Of a stretch of 32,913 nucleotides of DNA, positions 22,240-32,243 are shown piece by piece. The notes below the pieces were generated by a model, which was given only the letters and a program-made list of their open reading frames with translations, was not told the DNA's origin and did not search any database. The first letter of the stretch is position 1. Every line of letters starts with the position of its first letter. Position numbers and translations under genes: made by a program. Source of the DNA: Desulfothermus okinawensis JCM 13304 (lineage in GTDB: Bacteria; Desulfobacterota; Desulfovibrionia; Desulfovibrionales; Desulfothermaceae); contig BBBM01000029.1 in NCBI GenBank assembly GCA_001311565.1, positions 1 to 32,913 of the forward strand. Direction: 5' to 3'.

Positions 22240-22281
22240 AAAAATAAAAAGGCTTCCTTAAATCCACTTTAAGGAAGCCTT
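22240..22281 (-). terminator. Rho-independent terminator after tRNA-Met
   Basis: Perfect 14-bp arms (22249-22262 and 22268-22281, AAGGCTTCCTTAAA with its complement) and a 5-base loop, followed on the minus strand by TTTTTATTTTT-type sequence at 22240-22248. It separates the tRNA transcript from the Nif3-like gene. Confidence 0.85.
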
Positions 22282-22335
22282 ACATTGTGTAAAATTTCAA
22301 GTAACTACTCATTTCCTCGATTTTTATTTTTTTGA

Positions 22336-22408
22336 TGGGCCTACCAGGACTTGAACCTGGGACCTTCCGGTTATGAGCCGGTGGCTCTCCCAACTGAGCT
22401 ATAGGCCC
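22336..22408 (-). tRNA. tRNA-Met (CAT anticodon)
   Basis: A 73-nt cloverleaf: acceptor GGGCCTA/TAGGCCC, D-arm GCTCAGTTGGGAGAGC, anticodon stem CCGG/CCGG with loop CTCATAA, and T-arm CCAGGTTCAAGTCCTGG. The 3' CCA is not encoded (A is followed by TCA). The first pair G-C and stem pattern exclude initiator tRNA, which lacks that pair and has three GC pairs below the anticodon loop. An elongator Met tRNA is most likely; tRNA-Ile2, whose CAT is modified to lysidine, cannot be fully excluded. Confidence 0.93.
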
Positions 22409-22427
22409 ATCAAGTGACAAGAATAAT

Positions 22428-22457
22428 TCTTTATTTTTTTTACTAAAAAAAAGTCAA
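22428..22457 (-). promoter_or_regulatory. Likely promoter of tRNA-Met
   Basis: On the minus strand TTGACT (22457-22452), 18 bases, then TAAAGA (22433-22428), about 20 bases before the tRNA 5' end. The spacer is almost only A and T. The run lengths may be overcalled, so true spacing could be shorter. Confidence 0.5.
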
Positions 22458-22465
22458 GAATTTTT

Positions 22466-23037
22466 TTATCTTTCACCTCCAACTAAAAAGTGTTTTGGAA
22501 ATTCTTCAAATATAAAGATATTTTTAAAACCAACTAGTTCCATCTCTTTCTTTACAAAATCTGGCCTACATCTAATATGAAGTGGAGGACCTTCTTCCAT
22601 CTCTTCTTTTTTTCCAATCAACCACAAAAATCTTCCCCTCGGGTCTTAAAATTCTCCTACATTCTTTAAAAATAGAGACAGGGTCTTCAAGTTCGTGGTG
22701 AAGGGCTATCATAAAACAGAGATCAGCGATTTTATCTTCAAGGGGAACTATATTTTTTTCAGTTTTTATGGGAATGAGATAAGGATAATTGCCACATATA
22801 TTTTCCTTCATCCACTCAATCATTGTATCAGAAATATCACATGCATAAGCCCTCTCAGCACCTAAAATCTCGGCAAATTTAATGGTAAAAAAAACCTGTA
22901 CCAGCACCTATATCTACAATTGTATTCACCTGTTTAATTCCAAGGAGATTTACTATATCAACAGGGGGAATATCTCTTAGCCTTTTGGGATTATTTAAAA
23001 TGTCTATTTTTTTTGAATCAAATTTTTTTTCTGACAT
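22466..23037 (-). CDS. Class I SAM-dependent methyltransferase (frame-broken)
   Basis: About 190 residues. TIVDIGAGTGFFTIKFAEI is motif I (glycine-rich SAM loop), YACDISDTMIEWMKEN contains the acidic ribose-binding residue, ADLCFMIALHHELEDP is motif IV, and ILRPEGKIFVVDWKKEEM the post-III region; this is a UbiE/Methyltransf_11-like fold. The substrate cannot be told. Breaks are A/T runs at 22887-22894, inside motif I, and 22607-22613. Two A8 runs at the N-terminus are in frame. It ends the minus-strand operon that begins with the enoyl-CoA hydratase, 21 bases after the CcdA-like gene. Confidence 0.8.
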
Positions 23038-23058
23038 AACTTATAACTTCCATTACCT

Positions 23059-23775
23059 TTAAAAATAATCACCTACATCATCTGCCCTGTCTTTATCAAA
23101 AAAATACTCTCCAATAAAAATAAGGAGAAATGCAAGAAATTTCTTTACTTTCTCCATCCATCCCCCAGGTCTGGGGAGAGAGGAGAGAAAACCCGAAAAC
23201 GTCCCAACAAGAAGTAGTAATAGTCCCATTCCCATTGAGAACGAAAACATGAGCACACTACCCCAGAGTATACTCTTTGTGGACGCAACATAAAATAAAA
23301 TTGCACCTAAAATAGGAGTTGTACATGGAGAGGTTATCAGTCCTGAAGCTGCACCCACAAAAAAGGCACCTAAAAATCCTTTTTTTATCACTATCTTTTG
23401 GTGAGATCACAGGCAGAGGTATAACATCTAAGACATTCAGACCCAGGAGTAAAAATAAATTTCCAACTATAAAATAACTTATTGGATTTGTAGCTACTTT
23501 TCCAAAAAGGCTCCCTGTTAAGGCTGCAAAGATTCCCAGGATTGAATACACCACTCCCATTCCAATCACATAGGTAAGGGATATAAAAAAAAGAATGGGT
23601 CCTGGAGGTATGTATTGACTTAGAGCCCACGTATGATGCCACAACAGGAATTAAAGGATAAACACAGGGGGTGAGGCTTGCTAAAATACCTCCTAAAAAA
23701 ACAAAAAAAAGCAGAGACTATCAGGGACTTACCAATAAATAAATTTAGTGTGGTTACCAATGGTTGAATGCTCAT
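23059..23775 (-). CDS. CcdA/DsbD-type membrane thiol-reductant protein (frame-broken)
   Basis: Polytopic inner-membrane protein of about 235 residues, six hydrophobic segments, matching the DsbD/CcdA transmembrane domain that carries electrons from cytoplasmic thioredoxin outwards. The two motif cysteines are visible: ASLTPCVYPLIP in the first helix and GLITSPCTTPILG in the fourth. No periplasmic thioredoxin domain is attached and the C-terminus ends soon after the last helix, so it is CcdA-like rather than full DsbD. A/T runs 23703-23710, 23585-23592 and 23380-23386 are one too long. Its ATG overlaps the radical SAM stop (ATGA). Confidence 0.85.
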
Positions 23776-24915
23776 ATATACTGATTCCCCATCTCTTCAA
23801 TTAGTTTGTCTATGTTCATTCCTTCCTCAGATTCTAACTCCTCTTTTACCCTTTTAAGCCTCTCTTTAACATATGGGATTTTTAACTCTTTTACTGACCT
23901 GAGTCCACCACCCCTTCTTCCAAGGCGAAATAAGATTCTGTCTTCATTGGGCAAAGATAGATACTCATCAATTATCCCTAACATCTTTTCTTTATCTTCA
24001 GGAAATTTCCCTTCTACTTCTTCCAGTAGGTTCATGATGTGATCAGATGTAAGTTCACTGGTTATACCGTCTAAGTTTTCAATAAAAAGCCTTATTTCTC
24101 TTACCACCTCATCTTCTTTTAATTTTTTTAAACTCTCCTTTTTTTGTATTTTTCAAAAAGGGGAGTCCCTGGCACAATATGGAGGGTACGAAGTCTTATA
24201 AAATCAGGATTTATCTCATTTAATACCCTTGCCGATTCCACAGCATGATCCTTCCACAACTCCCTGCCACCAAGTCCTGGCATAATGTATTCTGACAGAG
24301 TAATCCCTGCTTCCTTTGTCCTTTGACCGGATATAATAAGCTGTTTTGCGGTAATACCTTTTTTTTACCATCTTAAGCACCTTATCAGATCCTGACTCCA
24401 TTCCCACATGGATCCTGCTTAAACCAGCATCCTTTAACTCTTTGAGTTCCTCTATACTTTTCCTTGCAATTGTAGATGCTCGCCCATAGGTGGTTATACG
24501 ACTTATACCTGGAATTTTTTTCCTTCAAATACTGAATTGCTTTGACCAGATCATCTGTTTTCATAATAAGACTATTTGCATCCTGGATAAATACACTGAG
24601 CCGTCCCCTACATGCCCATGCAGCAACGTGTTTGTATTGTTCGTGGATACCAGAATCTTTTAAAATATTTGATATAAATTCCCTGGTTAGCTCGCCACCA
24701 TATCCCTGTTTCCAGGATTTTTCCCTGAGGTCATCTAAAATAAATCTAACTGCATCAATATCCCGCAAGATCTCATTTAAACTCCTTCTTGAGAACCTTG
24801 CTCCCTTATATACTGGACAAAATTCACACTTATTCCAGGGACAATTCCTTGTAAATCTAAGAAGAAGGCTATATGCCTCGCTTGGTGGTCTAATTGGACC
24901 CTGTTCAAACAACAT
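23772..24915 (-). CDS. Radical SAM protein with CX4CX2C cluster motif (frame-broken)
   Basis: About 380 residues, Elp3-like radical SAM fold. The cluster motif is CPWNKCEFC, i.e. CX4CX2C instead of CX3CX2C. Later come RGRLSVFIQDANSL, ISRITTYGRAST, GLSRIHVGMESGSDKVL and EYIMPGLGGRELWKDHA, typical strands of this fold; the C-terminal 110 residues are helical and charged. Substrate unknown. T/A runs 24515-24521, 24359-24366, 24139-24145 and 24123-24129 are one too long. I take ATG 24915, right after the preceding stop with AAGGGG upstream; ATG 24936 is the alternative. It is coupled to both neighbours. Confidence 0.75.
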
Positions 24916-24917
24916 AT

Positions 24918-27109
24918 CTAACCCCTTGATAACCATTTGAAATATTCATACATCCTTGCACAGGCTTTGACAGCATCTTCAGGGGAGTTGTAGCAAACTG
25001 ACTTATATCTAGCACCATCACTTTCATATACAGTTTTGTCATCAGGCTCTGTATTGAGTCTAACACCAAAAATTGGCTTTTGATACTTGTCCATCATTTT
25101 AGCACACAGATCTAAAAAAATCCTTTTCATATATTCCAACCATCTTTCTTATATCATCTAAAAATTCCTTTGAATAGGAAGGATCGCTCTTTTCTATGGA
25201 AGAGGCATACCTTTTCATAAAATATTTCCTGCCAAGTATACCTAAATTTATTACAGCATCACATCCATCCCACTCAAGAACCTTTTCCAATATAGTCTTG
25301 GGAAGCTCTATATCCCAATTCCCAACCAGGTCTATGGGATTTGTCCTACTCCAAAAATCTGGCAGTTTTTCATCAATTAACTCTATTAGCTCTTGTGGAA
25401 TTTGAGGCAACTGAAGTCCAAATCTTGCACACAGATCAGCAGTAATAACGCCCCATCCTCCACCCAATGTAATTATAACCACTCTATTTCCCTTTGGAAG
25501 GGGCAGAGAAGAAAAAGATGCTGCAAGGCCCAAAAGGTCACTTGGTCCTTCTACCTTTAATATACCCGCCTGTCTGCACATGGAATTAAATACCCCTACA
25601 TTTGTTGCCATTGCCCCTGTATGAGTTGATGCAGCCTTAACACCAGCATCTGTCTCTCCTCCTTTTAATAAAATAATTGGCTTTTTCTTTGATACCTCTT
25701 TTGCCAATTCAAAGAACCTGCGTCCATTTTTAACGCTTTCAATATACAACATCACAGTTGATGTGAGCTCATCTCTATAAAATGCTTCAAGATAATCTTC
25801 AATACACACCATGGCCTCATTCCCTGATCCACAAAAACCCCTGATACCAATTCCCTGTTCATTGGCAAAAGAAAGTAGCTGCACTCCCATATTACCAGAC
25901 TGAGAAACCATTGCAGTCCCACCAGGTTTTGGTTGAACCAGGGTTCCAATACAGTGGAAATTGGCATGAGGGTTACATAGTCCCATTGTATTAGGCCCAA
26001 CAACAAACACATTATTTTCCCTTGCCACCTCAACCAATCTCTGCTGTAGCTTTTTGCCCTTATCTCCAGTTTCTGAAAATCCAGAAGCAATAAGTAACAT
26101 GTGATGGATATTTTTTTTCTTTGAGTCTGGGAATTAAATCTATGACAAACTTTGCTGGAATAGTTACAACAGCAAGGTCTATTGAATCAGGAAGCTCATC
26201 TAAGGCCGTGTACATCTTTCTTCCAAAGGCCTCTCCTCCCTTACTATTTACAAAATATATCTCCCCCTATATCCACCACTTATAACATTTGCTGGGAGAA
26301 GATGACCCCATTTACCCAATTTTGAGGAAGCGCCAATAAAGACCACTGATTTGGGATAAAAAAAACTTTTCCAGATTCCTGGGGTCAATCCGTGGAGGAT
26401 ATTTTTTTTGAGCAAGATCTAAATCAATTCCAATTAATGCATCAACTGCAACAACTTCTCCATTCTTTGTTGCAACTATTGGATTTATATCAATTTCCTT
26501 TATTTCTTCAAAGGAAAGGGCCAGATCTGATAGGCCAACTAAAATATTTGCCAATGATTCTATACTTACCGCCCGCTCTCCTCTAAAATTACCAAGAAGT
26601 TCTCTGGCCTTAATCTCTTTAATACATTCAACTGCCTCATCAAAACTCACGGGAGAGAGCCTCAGAGCAAAATCTTTTAGGGCTTCTGTAAATATTCCTC
26701 CCAATCCAAACATCACAACAGGTCCAAAATCAGGATCCCTGAACATTCCAGCTACAAATTCCCTTGATCCCTGGATTTGGGGCTGTGCTATTATCTTTTC
26801 AATACCAAGGTGTTCTTTTGATTTAATGGACTTATATGCCGCCTTAACCTGCTTAAAGGTATTCAAATTAGTTACAACCAGTCCCATTTCTGATTTATGG
26901 GGGATATCCTTTGAAATCCCCTTAAGGACCAGAGGATATCCCAATTTATATGCAACATCTTCCAAGTGATCAGCACCAGTTACTTCTATCTCTTGAACCA
27001 CCTTCACACCAAATGTGGAGAGTATTTTCTTGGATATGGTCTCATCTAATGTCTTTAGACCCTTGTGTTTTGCCCTTTCTATAATCCCTTTGATCTCTAT
27101 TTTGTCCAT
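24918..27109 (-). CDS. NDP-forming acyl-CoA/acetyl-CoA synthetase, fused subunits (frame-broken)
   Basis: About 725 residues. An ATP-grasp domain comes first (TFGVKVVQEIEV, LGYPLVLKGISKDIPHKSEMG, MFGLGGIFTEALKDFALRLSP, EIDINPIV), then a CoA-binding Rossmann domain (SVVFIGASSKLGKWGHLLP), then ligase domains with MVSQSGNMGVQLLSFA and the phosphohistidine loop KAASTHTGAMAT. Such enzymes interconvert acyl-CoA and acid with ADP or GDP phosphorylation, conserving energy from 2-oxoacid or fatty-acid breakdown. Breaks: A/T runs 26358-26365, 26111-26118, 25114-25120 one too long; a G6 run near 26265 one short. It follows the coiled-coil gene by 15 bases with GGGAGAGG upstream. Its partner pathway here could be IorAB products or the enoyl-CoA hydratase pathway. 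Confidence 0.88.
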
Positions 27110-27124
27110 CTACCTCTCCCATAA

Positions 27125-27969
27125 TTACAAATCTTGCATCCATATAACTGTAATTCCCTTCTTTTCTGCAACTTTCTCAAGGTCTCGTTCTATTTGTTCC
27201 ACCACAAGTACTTTTAACAAAGCAGAAGGTAGTTCTTTTTCTTTTTGAAGCACAGAAACAGCATCTAAAAACTCATCAATATCCTTTTTTTGTGGGTGTA
27301 TCCAATACTGTACCTACCACAGTGTGTAACTTTTTGTTTTTAGTACCACTACCAAATATTGGAAAACAAACCTTTTTCCCTTTAACTTCAAATACCTTAG
27401 ATATAAAATGCTCCTTAATATTAAGGCTTAATTTTTTTCTTAAGTGTTTTGGGTAATTTTGACAAAATCCTGTTAGTTGAAACCAGCTTAATGTTTTTTT
27501 AAAAGATCATTAAAACTCTCTTTAAGCTCTTTTGTTATTTCTTTTAACCCCTTTGTATTATCTTCAATTGAAGACACAACCTTTGAATAATCAACATCTT
27601 TATTTTTGGATACAGAATTTACAACCTCTTTCTGTATAGTTACTAATTCTTCTAATTTTGACGTAAAAAAAATCTTTTATGGAGTCTATTTGTGATGCTA
27701 GTTCTTTTATTTTTTCATCTCTCTCGCTGAGTTTTGAATCCAACTTTTTTTTGCAAAGATAGATATTCTGTTTTTAAAGACTCAATCTCTTTTTTTTAAA
27801 AAATCAATATGGGACAGGGGCTCTAATTTTTCACTTAAATCCTTAATATCCTCCTTTGTCAACGATTTATCCTGTTCCTTGTAGAACTCATCCACAAAGG
27901 AATAAAATGTTTCCCTTAGTTCAGGTCCAGTTTTGCCAATTTTCTAACGATTTCCACACTAATGTTCAT
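27125..27969 (-). CDS. Coiled-coil protein of unknown function (frame-broken)
   Basis: Not recognised. The corrected protein of about 275 residues starts MNISVEIVRKLGKTGPELRE, has a heptad-rich centre (LSHIDFLKKEIESLKTEYLS, DEKIKELASQIDSIKDF, IEDNTKGLKEITKELKESF), and ends in a small alpha/beta region (FEVKGKKVCFPIFGSGTKNK, LPSALLKVLVVEQIERDLEK, ITVIWMQDL). It has six A/T runs one base too long and one GGG read GG near 27931, the densest damage in the window. GGAGAG lies 6 bases before the start. It sits between the enoyl-CoA hydratase (13 bases) and acyl-CoA synthetase (15 bases), so it is part of that operon, but its role is open. Confidence 0.6.
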
Positions 27970-27982
27970 ATAACTCTCCTAT

Positions 27983-28766
27983 TTATCTCTTAAAATTTGG
28001 TTTTCTCTTCTCAAAAAATGCATTTACGCCTTCTATAAAATCAGAATCACACCAGGCCATTACCTGATAATAAGCTTCAATGTCCAGCTGGGTAGACAGG
28101 TCATTTTTAAAGCTCATCTTTACCATAGCCTTTATTGCTTGCATTGCAGATACAGGCCCATATGAGAGTCTTTTGGCCAGCCTCATGGTCTCCTCTTCCA
28201 ATTTGTCTCCAGGAAAAATCTTGTTGTAAATCCCCATGTCATAGGCGTCTTTTGCATCCAAAATCCTTCCTGTTAAAAACAGCTCACAGGCCCTATGGTA
28301 TCCTATTTTCCTGGGCAAAAACCAGCTACACCCGCTATCTGGCACAGCTGCAATGTGTACAAAATTTGGGGCAAATTTGGCATCTTCAGAGGCATAAATA
28401 ATGTCACACCCAAGTACCATGGCAGTACCAGCACCAGCAGCTACACCGTTAACACACCCAATAATTGGTTTTTTTAACCTTATCTATTGTAAGAACCATT
28501 TGGGTTGTGTAGTCCATTATCTCCTTTTTCTGAAGAGGCTCTTTTGATGCAAGTAGCCAATTTATATCCCCTCCAGCACAAAATGCACCTTTTGAACCAG
28601 TCAATACAATAACCCTAATGGAATTATCTTTGTTTACCTTATGAAAAACATCTATACACTCAATGACCAATTCCTTGTTAAAGGCATTTAAAGTTTCTGG
28701 CCTGTTAAGCCTGATAATAGCAACACCATACTCGTTTACCTCAAAAATCAAATTTTTATACTCCAT
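27983..28766 (-). CDS. Enoyl-CoA hydratase/isomerase family protein (frame-broken)
   Basis: Crotonase-fold protein of about 260 residues. AIIRLNRPETLNAFN is the family start, GAFCAGGDINWLL the first oxyanion-hole segment, IIGCVNGVAAGAGTAMVL the second, followed by FVHIAAVPDSGCSWFLPRKI and RILDAKDAYDMGIYNKI. Where hydratases have the second catalytic Glu (usually PDxG), the sequence reads PDSGCSW, so it may act as hydratase or another crotonase. A T7 run at 28469-28475 is one too long. GGGAGGA precedes ATG 28766. It is the first gene of the minus-strand operon and faces the TetR gene across 300 bases. Confidence 0.88.
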
Positions 28767-28914
28767 ATAAATTCCTCCCACAAAACTCCTTAATAAACAT
28801 TTTAGCACATTTTGCAGTGGTAGCAAAGAGTTAGCAAAAGTGTTGTTTGTCTAACACATAACTCCCTTGAGTTCAACATAAATACAAAGTCAAATTAATA
28901 ATAACCCACAAACC

Positions 28915-28943
28915 TTGACATTTAATTGAATATATTTTTAAAT
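28915..28943 (+). promoter_or_regulatory. Possible promoter for the TetR gene
   Basis: TTGACA (28915-28920), 17 bases, then TTAAAT (28938-28943). It lies about 125 bases before the TetR start, in the 300-base divergent spacer (28767-29067). Apart from this promoter and hairpin copy 4, I see no gene in that spacer. Confidence 0.5.
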
Positions 28944-28958
28944 GAGCGCCCAGTAGTT

Positions 28959-28983
28959 CAAGTTTATCATTTCGATAAACTTG
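28959..28983. repeat. Dispersed hairpin repeat, copy 4
   Basis: Perfect 10-bp arms CAAGTTTATC and GATAAACTTG with a 5-base loop. It lies in the divergent spacer downstream of the putative TetR promoter, so here it is inside a leader rather than at a gene end. It could also work as an operator for the regulator. Confidence 0.6.
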
Positions 28984-29067
28984 TGTTAGAAAGGTGTAAT
29001 CCATTTTGGGTTTAAATGGAACCTTTTAATTTTTCAAGTATTTTTATTAAAAAGGAAAAATTCATAC

Positions 29068-29682
29068 ATGCATGAAAAAAAAGAGCAGATCCACGATACT
29101 GCCCTGGAAATCTTAAAGGCAGCACAAGAACTTTTTTTTATGAAAAAGGCTATGAAAAGGCCACCACCAGGGAAATATCCCAGAGTTGGCATTTCAAAGG
29201 CAGCATTATACCACCACTTTACAAACAAAGAAGAAATCCTATTTAAGATTTGCATAAGGGCAGCTGACGAGCTCATAAACAATATGAGGCAGGCTATTTC
29301 TAGGAACAGAACAACAGATGCACCGCTAAAGGAAAAAATAAAGGATATAATGCTGGAATATACCAAAACATATCTAAAGAATAAAAATTTCAATAAGATT
29401 TTACTTCATGAAATAGAATTTCTCTCTCCAGAGAAAAAAAAGGAAGATATTGGACAAAGAGACTGAGAATGTTCACCAACTCAGGGATTTTTTTAAAGGA
29501 ACTCATGGACGCTGGAGTTATTAAAAAAATTTGATCCAACTGTTATGACTTTTTCAATTATAAGTGCCCTCCACTGGCTATATTTCTGGTTTAAACCAGA
29601 AAAAAAACTAAGTTTAGAAGAGGTGATTGAGCAAATTGCCTCCATGTATTTAGATGGGATAGAGGAGAAAAATAGAACTTGA
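29068..29682 (+). CDS. TetR/AcrR family transcriptional regulator (frame-broken)
   Basis: About 205 residues. The corrected N-terminus reads ALEILKAAQELFYEKGYEKA, TTREISQ, VGISKAALYHHFTNKEEILF, a classical TetR helix-turn-helix; the C-terminal ligand domain is helical. Breaks: T8 at 29132-29139 (two extra), a loss of two bases near 29172 (AGAGTTGG), A8 at 29434-29441, T7 at 29498-29504 and A7 at 29523-29529. AAGGA precedes ATG 29068; a second ATG lies 4 bases on. Being divergent from an enoyl-CoA hydratase/acyl-CoA synthetase operon, it probably represses that operon with an acyl-CoA as inducer, as FadR-type TetR proteins do (inference). Confidence 0.85.
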
Positions 29683-29684
29683 AT

Positions 29685-29714
29685 TTAACCCAGGTTTGTC
29701 AAGACCTGGGTTAA
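29685..29714. terminator. Hairpin repeat copy 5, terminator between TetR and mqnD
   Basis: Perfect 11-bp arms TTAACCCAGGT and ACCTGGGTTAA with an 8-base loop, between two convergent genes. The 3' arm contains the mqnD stop codon and the 5' arm begins 3 bases after the TetR stop. Same family as copies 1-4. Confidence 0.7.
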
Positions 29715-30492
29715 GAGGTCAAAAATTCAATTGCTGCCCTTCCTTCCATACCAATGTCCTTTGAAAATTCATTTACAAATGTCTCAATATGTTTTTTTAT
29801 TACAACATCTTCCATTTCCTGGGCATGATTTTTAATAAAGCTCCAGATATTATCTAGATTTTTCTCTGCATATTCAATGCTTTTTATAATACCCTCCTCT
29901 ATCTGGGAGATAATTTTGTCTCCTAAATCCTTTCTTGCCAGGATACATCCCAGGGGTATGGGATATTTTGTGGTATCTTCCCACCACCTGCCTAAATCCA
30001 TTACCAGATTTAGACCATACTCTCTGTATGTAAAACGTGCTTCATGGATAAGGATGCCAGCGTCCACATCACCCTTTATTAATGCTGGAATTATCTTATC
30101 ATATCTAAGTTCAACTACCTTACCTGTAAAATCTAAAACCGCCTTTTTAAAAATAAAAAAAAGCAGTGGTATTTTTTTCCAGGGATAGCAATGGTTATAT
30201 CTTTAAACTCATCAAATGCCATATTATTTCTAGACACAACCACTGGGCCACAACCCCTTCCAATAGCTCCTCCACATCTAAGAAGTGAATATTTGTCCCT
30301 TACCCTGGAATAGATGGCAGCACTGACCTTAATTACATGGAATCTGGTCTCCATACACAGATTATTTAATTCTTCTACATCCCGTAAGATATATCTTGTC
30401 TCAAAAGGAAAATCTATCTTCCCAAGGAGCAAACCTCCAAATATAAATGTATCGTTGGGACATGGGGAGATGGCAAAATTTAATTCCCTCAT
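29711..30492 (-). CDS. mqnD: 1,4-dihydroxy-6-naphthoate synthase (frame-broken)
   Basis: Last known dedicated step of the futalosine menaquinone route, cleaving cyclic dehypoxanthine futalosine. FAISPCPNDTFIFGGLLLGK holds the SPCPNDTF signature of MqnD; KVSAAIYSRV, CGGAIGRGCGPVVVS, TTAFFIFKKAV and GDVDAGILIHEARFTY follow as in the family. About 260 residues. T/A runs at 30172-30178 and 30155-30162 are each one too long. ATG 30492 has AAAGGA upstream. It is divergent from mqnE, suggesting shared control, and the hairpin copy 5 covers its end. Confidence 0.92.
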
Positions 30493-30518
30493 ATGACTTT
30501 TTCCTTTATCTTTTTTTA

Positions 30519-30546
30519 TTGACTTTTTATCTATGAATCCTAAAAT
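30519..30546 (+). promoter_or_regulatory. Likely mqnE promoter in the divergent mqnD/mqnE spacer
   Basis: TTGACT (30519-30524), 16 bases, then TAAAAT (30541-30546), 20 bases before the first possible mqnE start. The spacer between the two divergent genes is only 74 bases, so any mqnD promoter must overlap it. Confidence 0.5.
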
Positions 30547-30566
30547 CCCTCTGAATCATATTTAAG

Positions 30567-31677
30567 ATGGAAAAAAAATCATGCAAAAAAAAAATTGAAA
30601 AATACAAGATTGAAGATATCTTTGAGAAAATCGTAAACAACAAACGGATCTCAATAGAAGATGCAAAAAGACTCTACGATCTTCCAGATCCCTTGATTCT
30701 CGGGTATCTGGCCAATTTAAAGAGGGAAAAGCTACACAAAAAAAAATATCACATTTGTCTTAAACCAGCACATAAATTATACAAATGTATGTATAAACCA
30801 GTGTAAATTTTGTGCCTTTTCCAGGAGGAAGTTAGATAATGGAGCATTTGAGTTAAGTCTAAAACACATTGAAAAAAAAATTATGTCCAACATGGACTCA
30901 CCAATAAAAGAGATCCACATAGTTGGAGGATGTCATCCAGACTTTCCCTTTTCCTACTATGTGGAGATGTTAAAACTAATAAAAAGACTGAGACCTGAAG
31001 CTACCCTAAAGTGTTTTACTGCTGTTGAAATTGAACATATATCAAATATATCAGGGTATAGTGTAACAGATGTATTAGAACAACTAAAAGAAGCCGGGCT
31101 TGACATGATGCCTGGAGGCGGGGCAGAAATATTTGATAGGGAAATAAGAAACAGAATATGTCCAGAAAAGATAAGTGGTGATAGGTGGCTTGATATAATG
31201 GAAACAGCACATAATCTCGGTATTAAGACAAACTGCACAATGCTCTTTGGACATATTGAAAATATAGATCACAGGTTAGATCATCTAGACAGACTCAGAA
31301 AACTACAGGACAGGACAAATGGCTTTGTGTGCTTCATTCCCCTTCCCTTTTTGCCAGAACACAGTAAAATAAAGGTAAAAAGATCTGTGCTTGGAATAGA
31401 AACATTAAAGACCATAGCCATATCAAGACTCATGTTGGACAATATCCCCCACATAAAGAGCTACTGGATAATGCTTGGACTAAAACTTGCTCAAAGTGCC
31501 TTATATTTTGGTGCAAATGATTTTGATGGAACAGTGGTTGAAGAGAAAATTGGTCACATGGCTGGAGCAAAATCACCAGATGTGCTCACCAAAAATGAGC
31601 TAATAGAAATGATAAAGGCGTGTGACTTTGTACCTGTTGAGAGAAATGGACTTTTTGAACCTATTGAAACTTACTAG
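30567..31677 (+). CDS. mqnE: Aminodeoxyfutalosine synthase, radical SAM (frame-broken)
   Basis: Radical SAM enzyme that builds aminofutalosine in the futalosine menaquinone route. NVCINQCKFCAFSR is the CX3CX2C cluster motif; IHIVGGCHPDFPF, LKCFTAVEIEHIS, AGLDMMPGGGAEIFD, ICPEK, TNCTMLFGHIE and NIPHIKSYWIMLG are MqnE hallmarks and distinguish it from MqnC. About 365 residues. The A9 run at 30738-30746 is one too long; the A9 at 30882-30890 stays in frame. The start may be ATG 30567 or, if the A10 run at 30585-30594 is overcalled, ATG 30582. Confidence 0.93.
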
Positions 31678-31751
31678 CTGTGACTGTAATGGACAGGACA
31701 AAATGTAAGTGGGTCTGATGGCTCTAAAACCGTAACTAGGGAGTAGAATAT

Positions 31752-32243
31752 ATGATGTTTTATTATCTTTTGGGCATAACTTTACTATGTTTACTAATTT
31801 CATTTATTTTTGATAGACAGAAAACAGGTAAAGCACTCAAAATAGCATTTAAAAAAATTCACTAATATACTTCCTGCCTTTTTAATAATGCTTATTCTCG
31901 TTTCAATTATCCTTTATCTAGTTCCAGATAAAATGATAATAACCTATCTTGGAAATAAAAATAAATATTTAGGTATTATCCTTGCGTCTATATTTGGTTC
32001 AATTACCCTTATTCCTGGATTTATTGCATATCCATTATGTGGAATATTACTAAAAAAAAGGTGTCGGCTATATGGTATTAGCGGCCTTTACTACCACCCT
32101 AATGATGGTAGGTGTAATGACTTATCCTGTTGAAAAAGAATATTTTGGGGCTAAGGTAACTATAATTAGAAACCTGATTAGTTTTTTTTATTAGTTTAAT
32201 AGTGGCTATAGCAATTGGTTTCTTTTTTGGAGAGTTAATATGA
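31752..32243 (+). CDS. Half-permease 1, ArsP/DUF318-like (frame-broken)
   Basis: About 160 residues, four or five membrane helices: FYYLLGITLLCLLISFIF, NILPAFLIMLILVSIILYLV, LGIILASIFGSITLIPGFIA, MVLAAFTTTLMMVGVMTYPV and LISFFISLIVAIAIGFFFGE. The GSITLIPGF and MVGVMTYPVE segments resemble predicted permeases of the ArsP_1/DUF318 group, whose substrate here is unknown. A/T runs 31850-31856, 32052-32059 and 32172-32179 are one too long. ATG 31752 has AGGGAG upstream. The 75-base gap after mqnE shows no clear terminator. Its TGA overlaps the next ATG. Confidence 0.7.

Noticed and set aside
22336..22408. Initiator tRNA-fMet
   Set aside because: The first acceptor pair is G-C and the anticodon stem lacks the three consecutive GC pairs of initiators.
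31678..31751. Riboswitch in front of the permease genes
   Set aside because: GGTCTGATGGCTCTAAAACC and AACTAGGGAG looked structured, but no known riboswitch core could be matched and the gap is only 75 bases.
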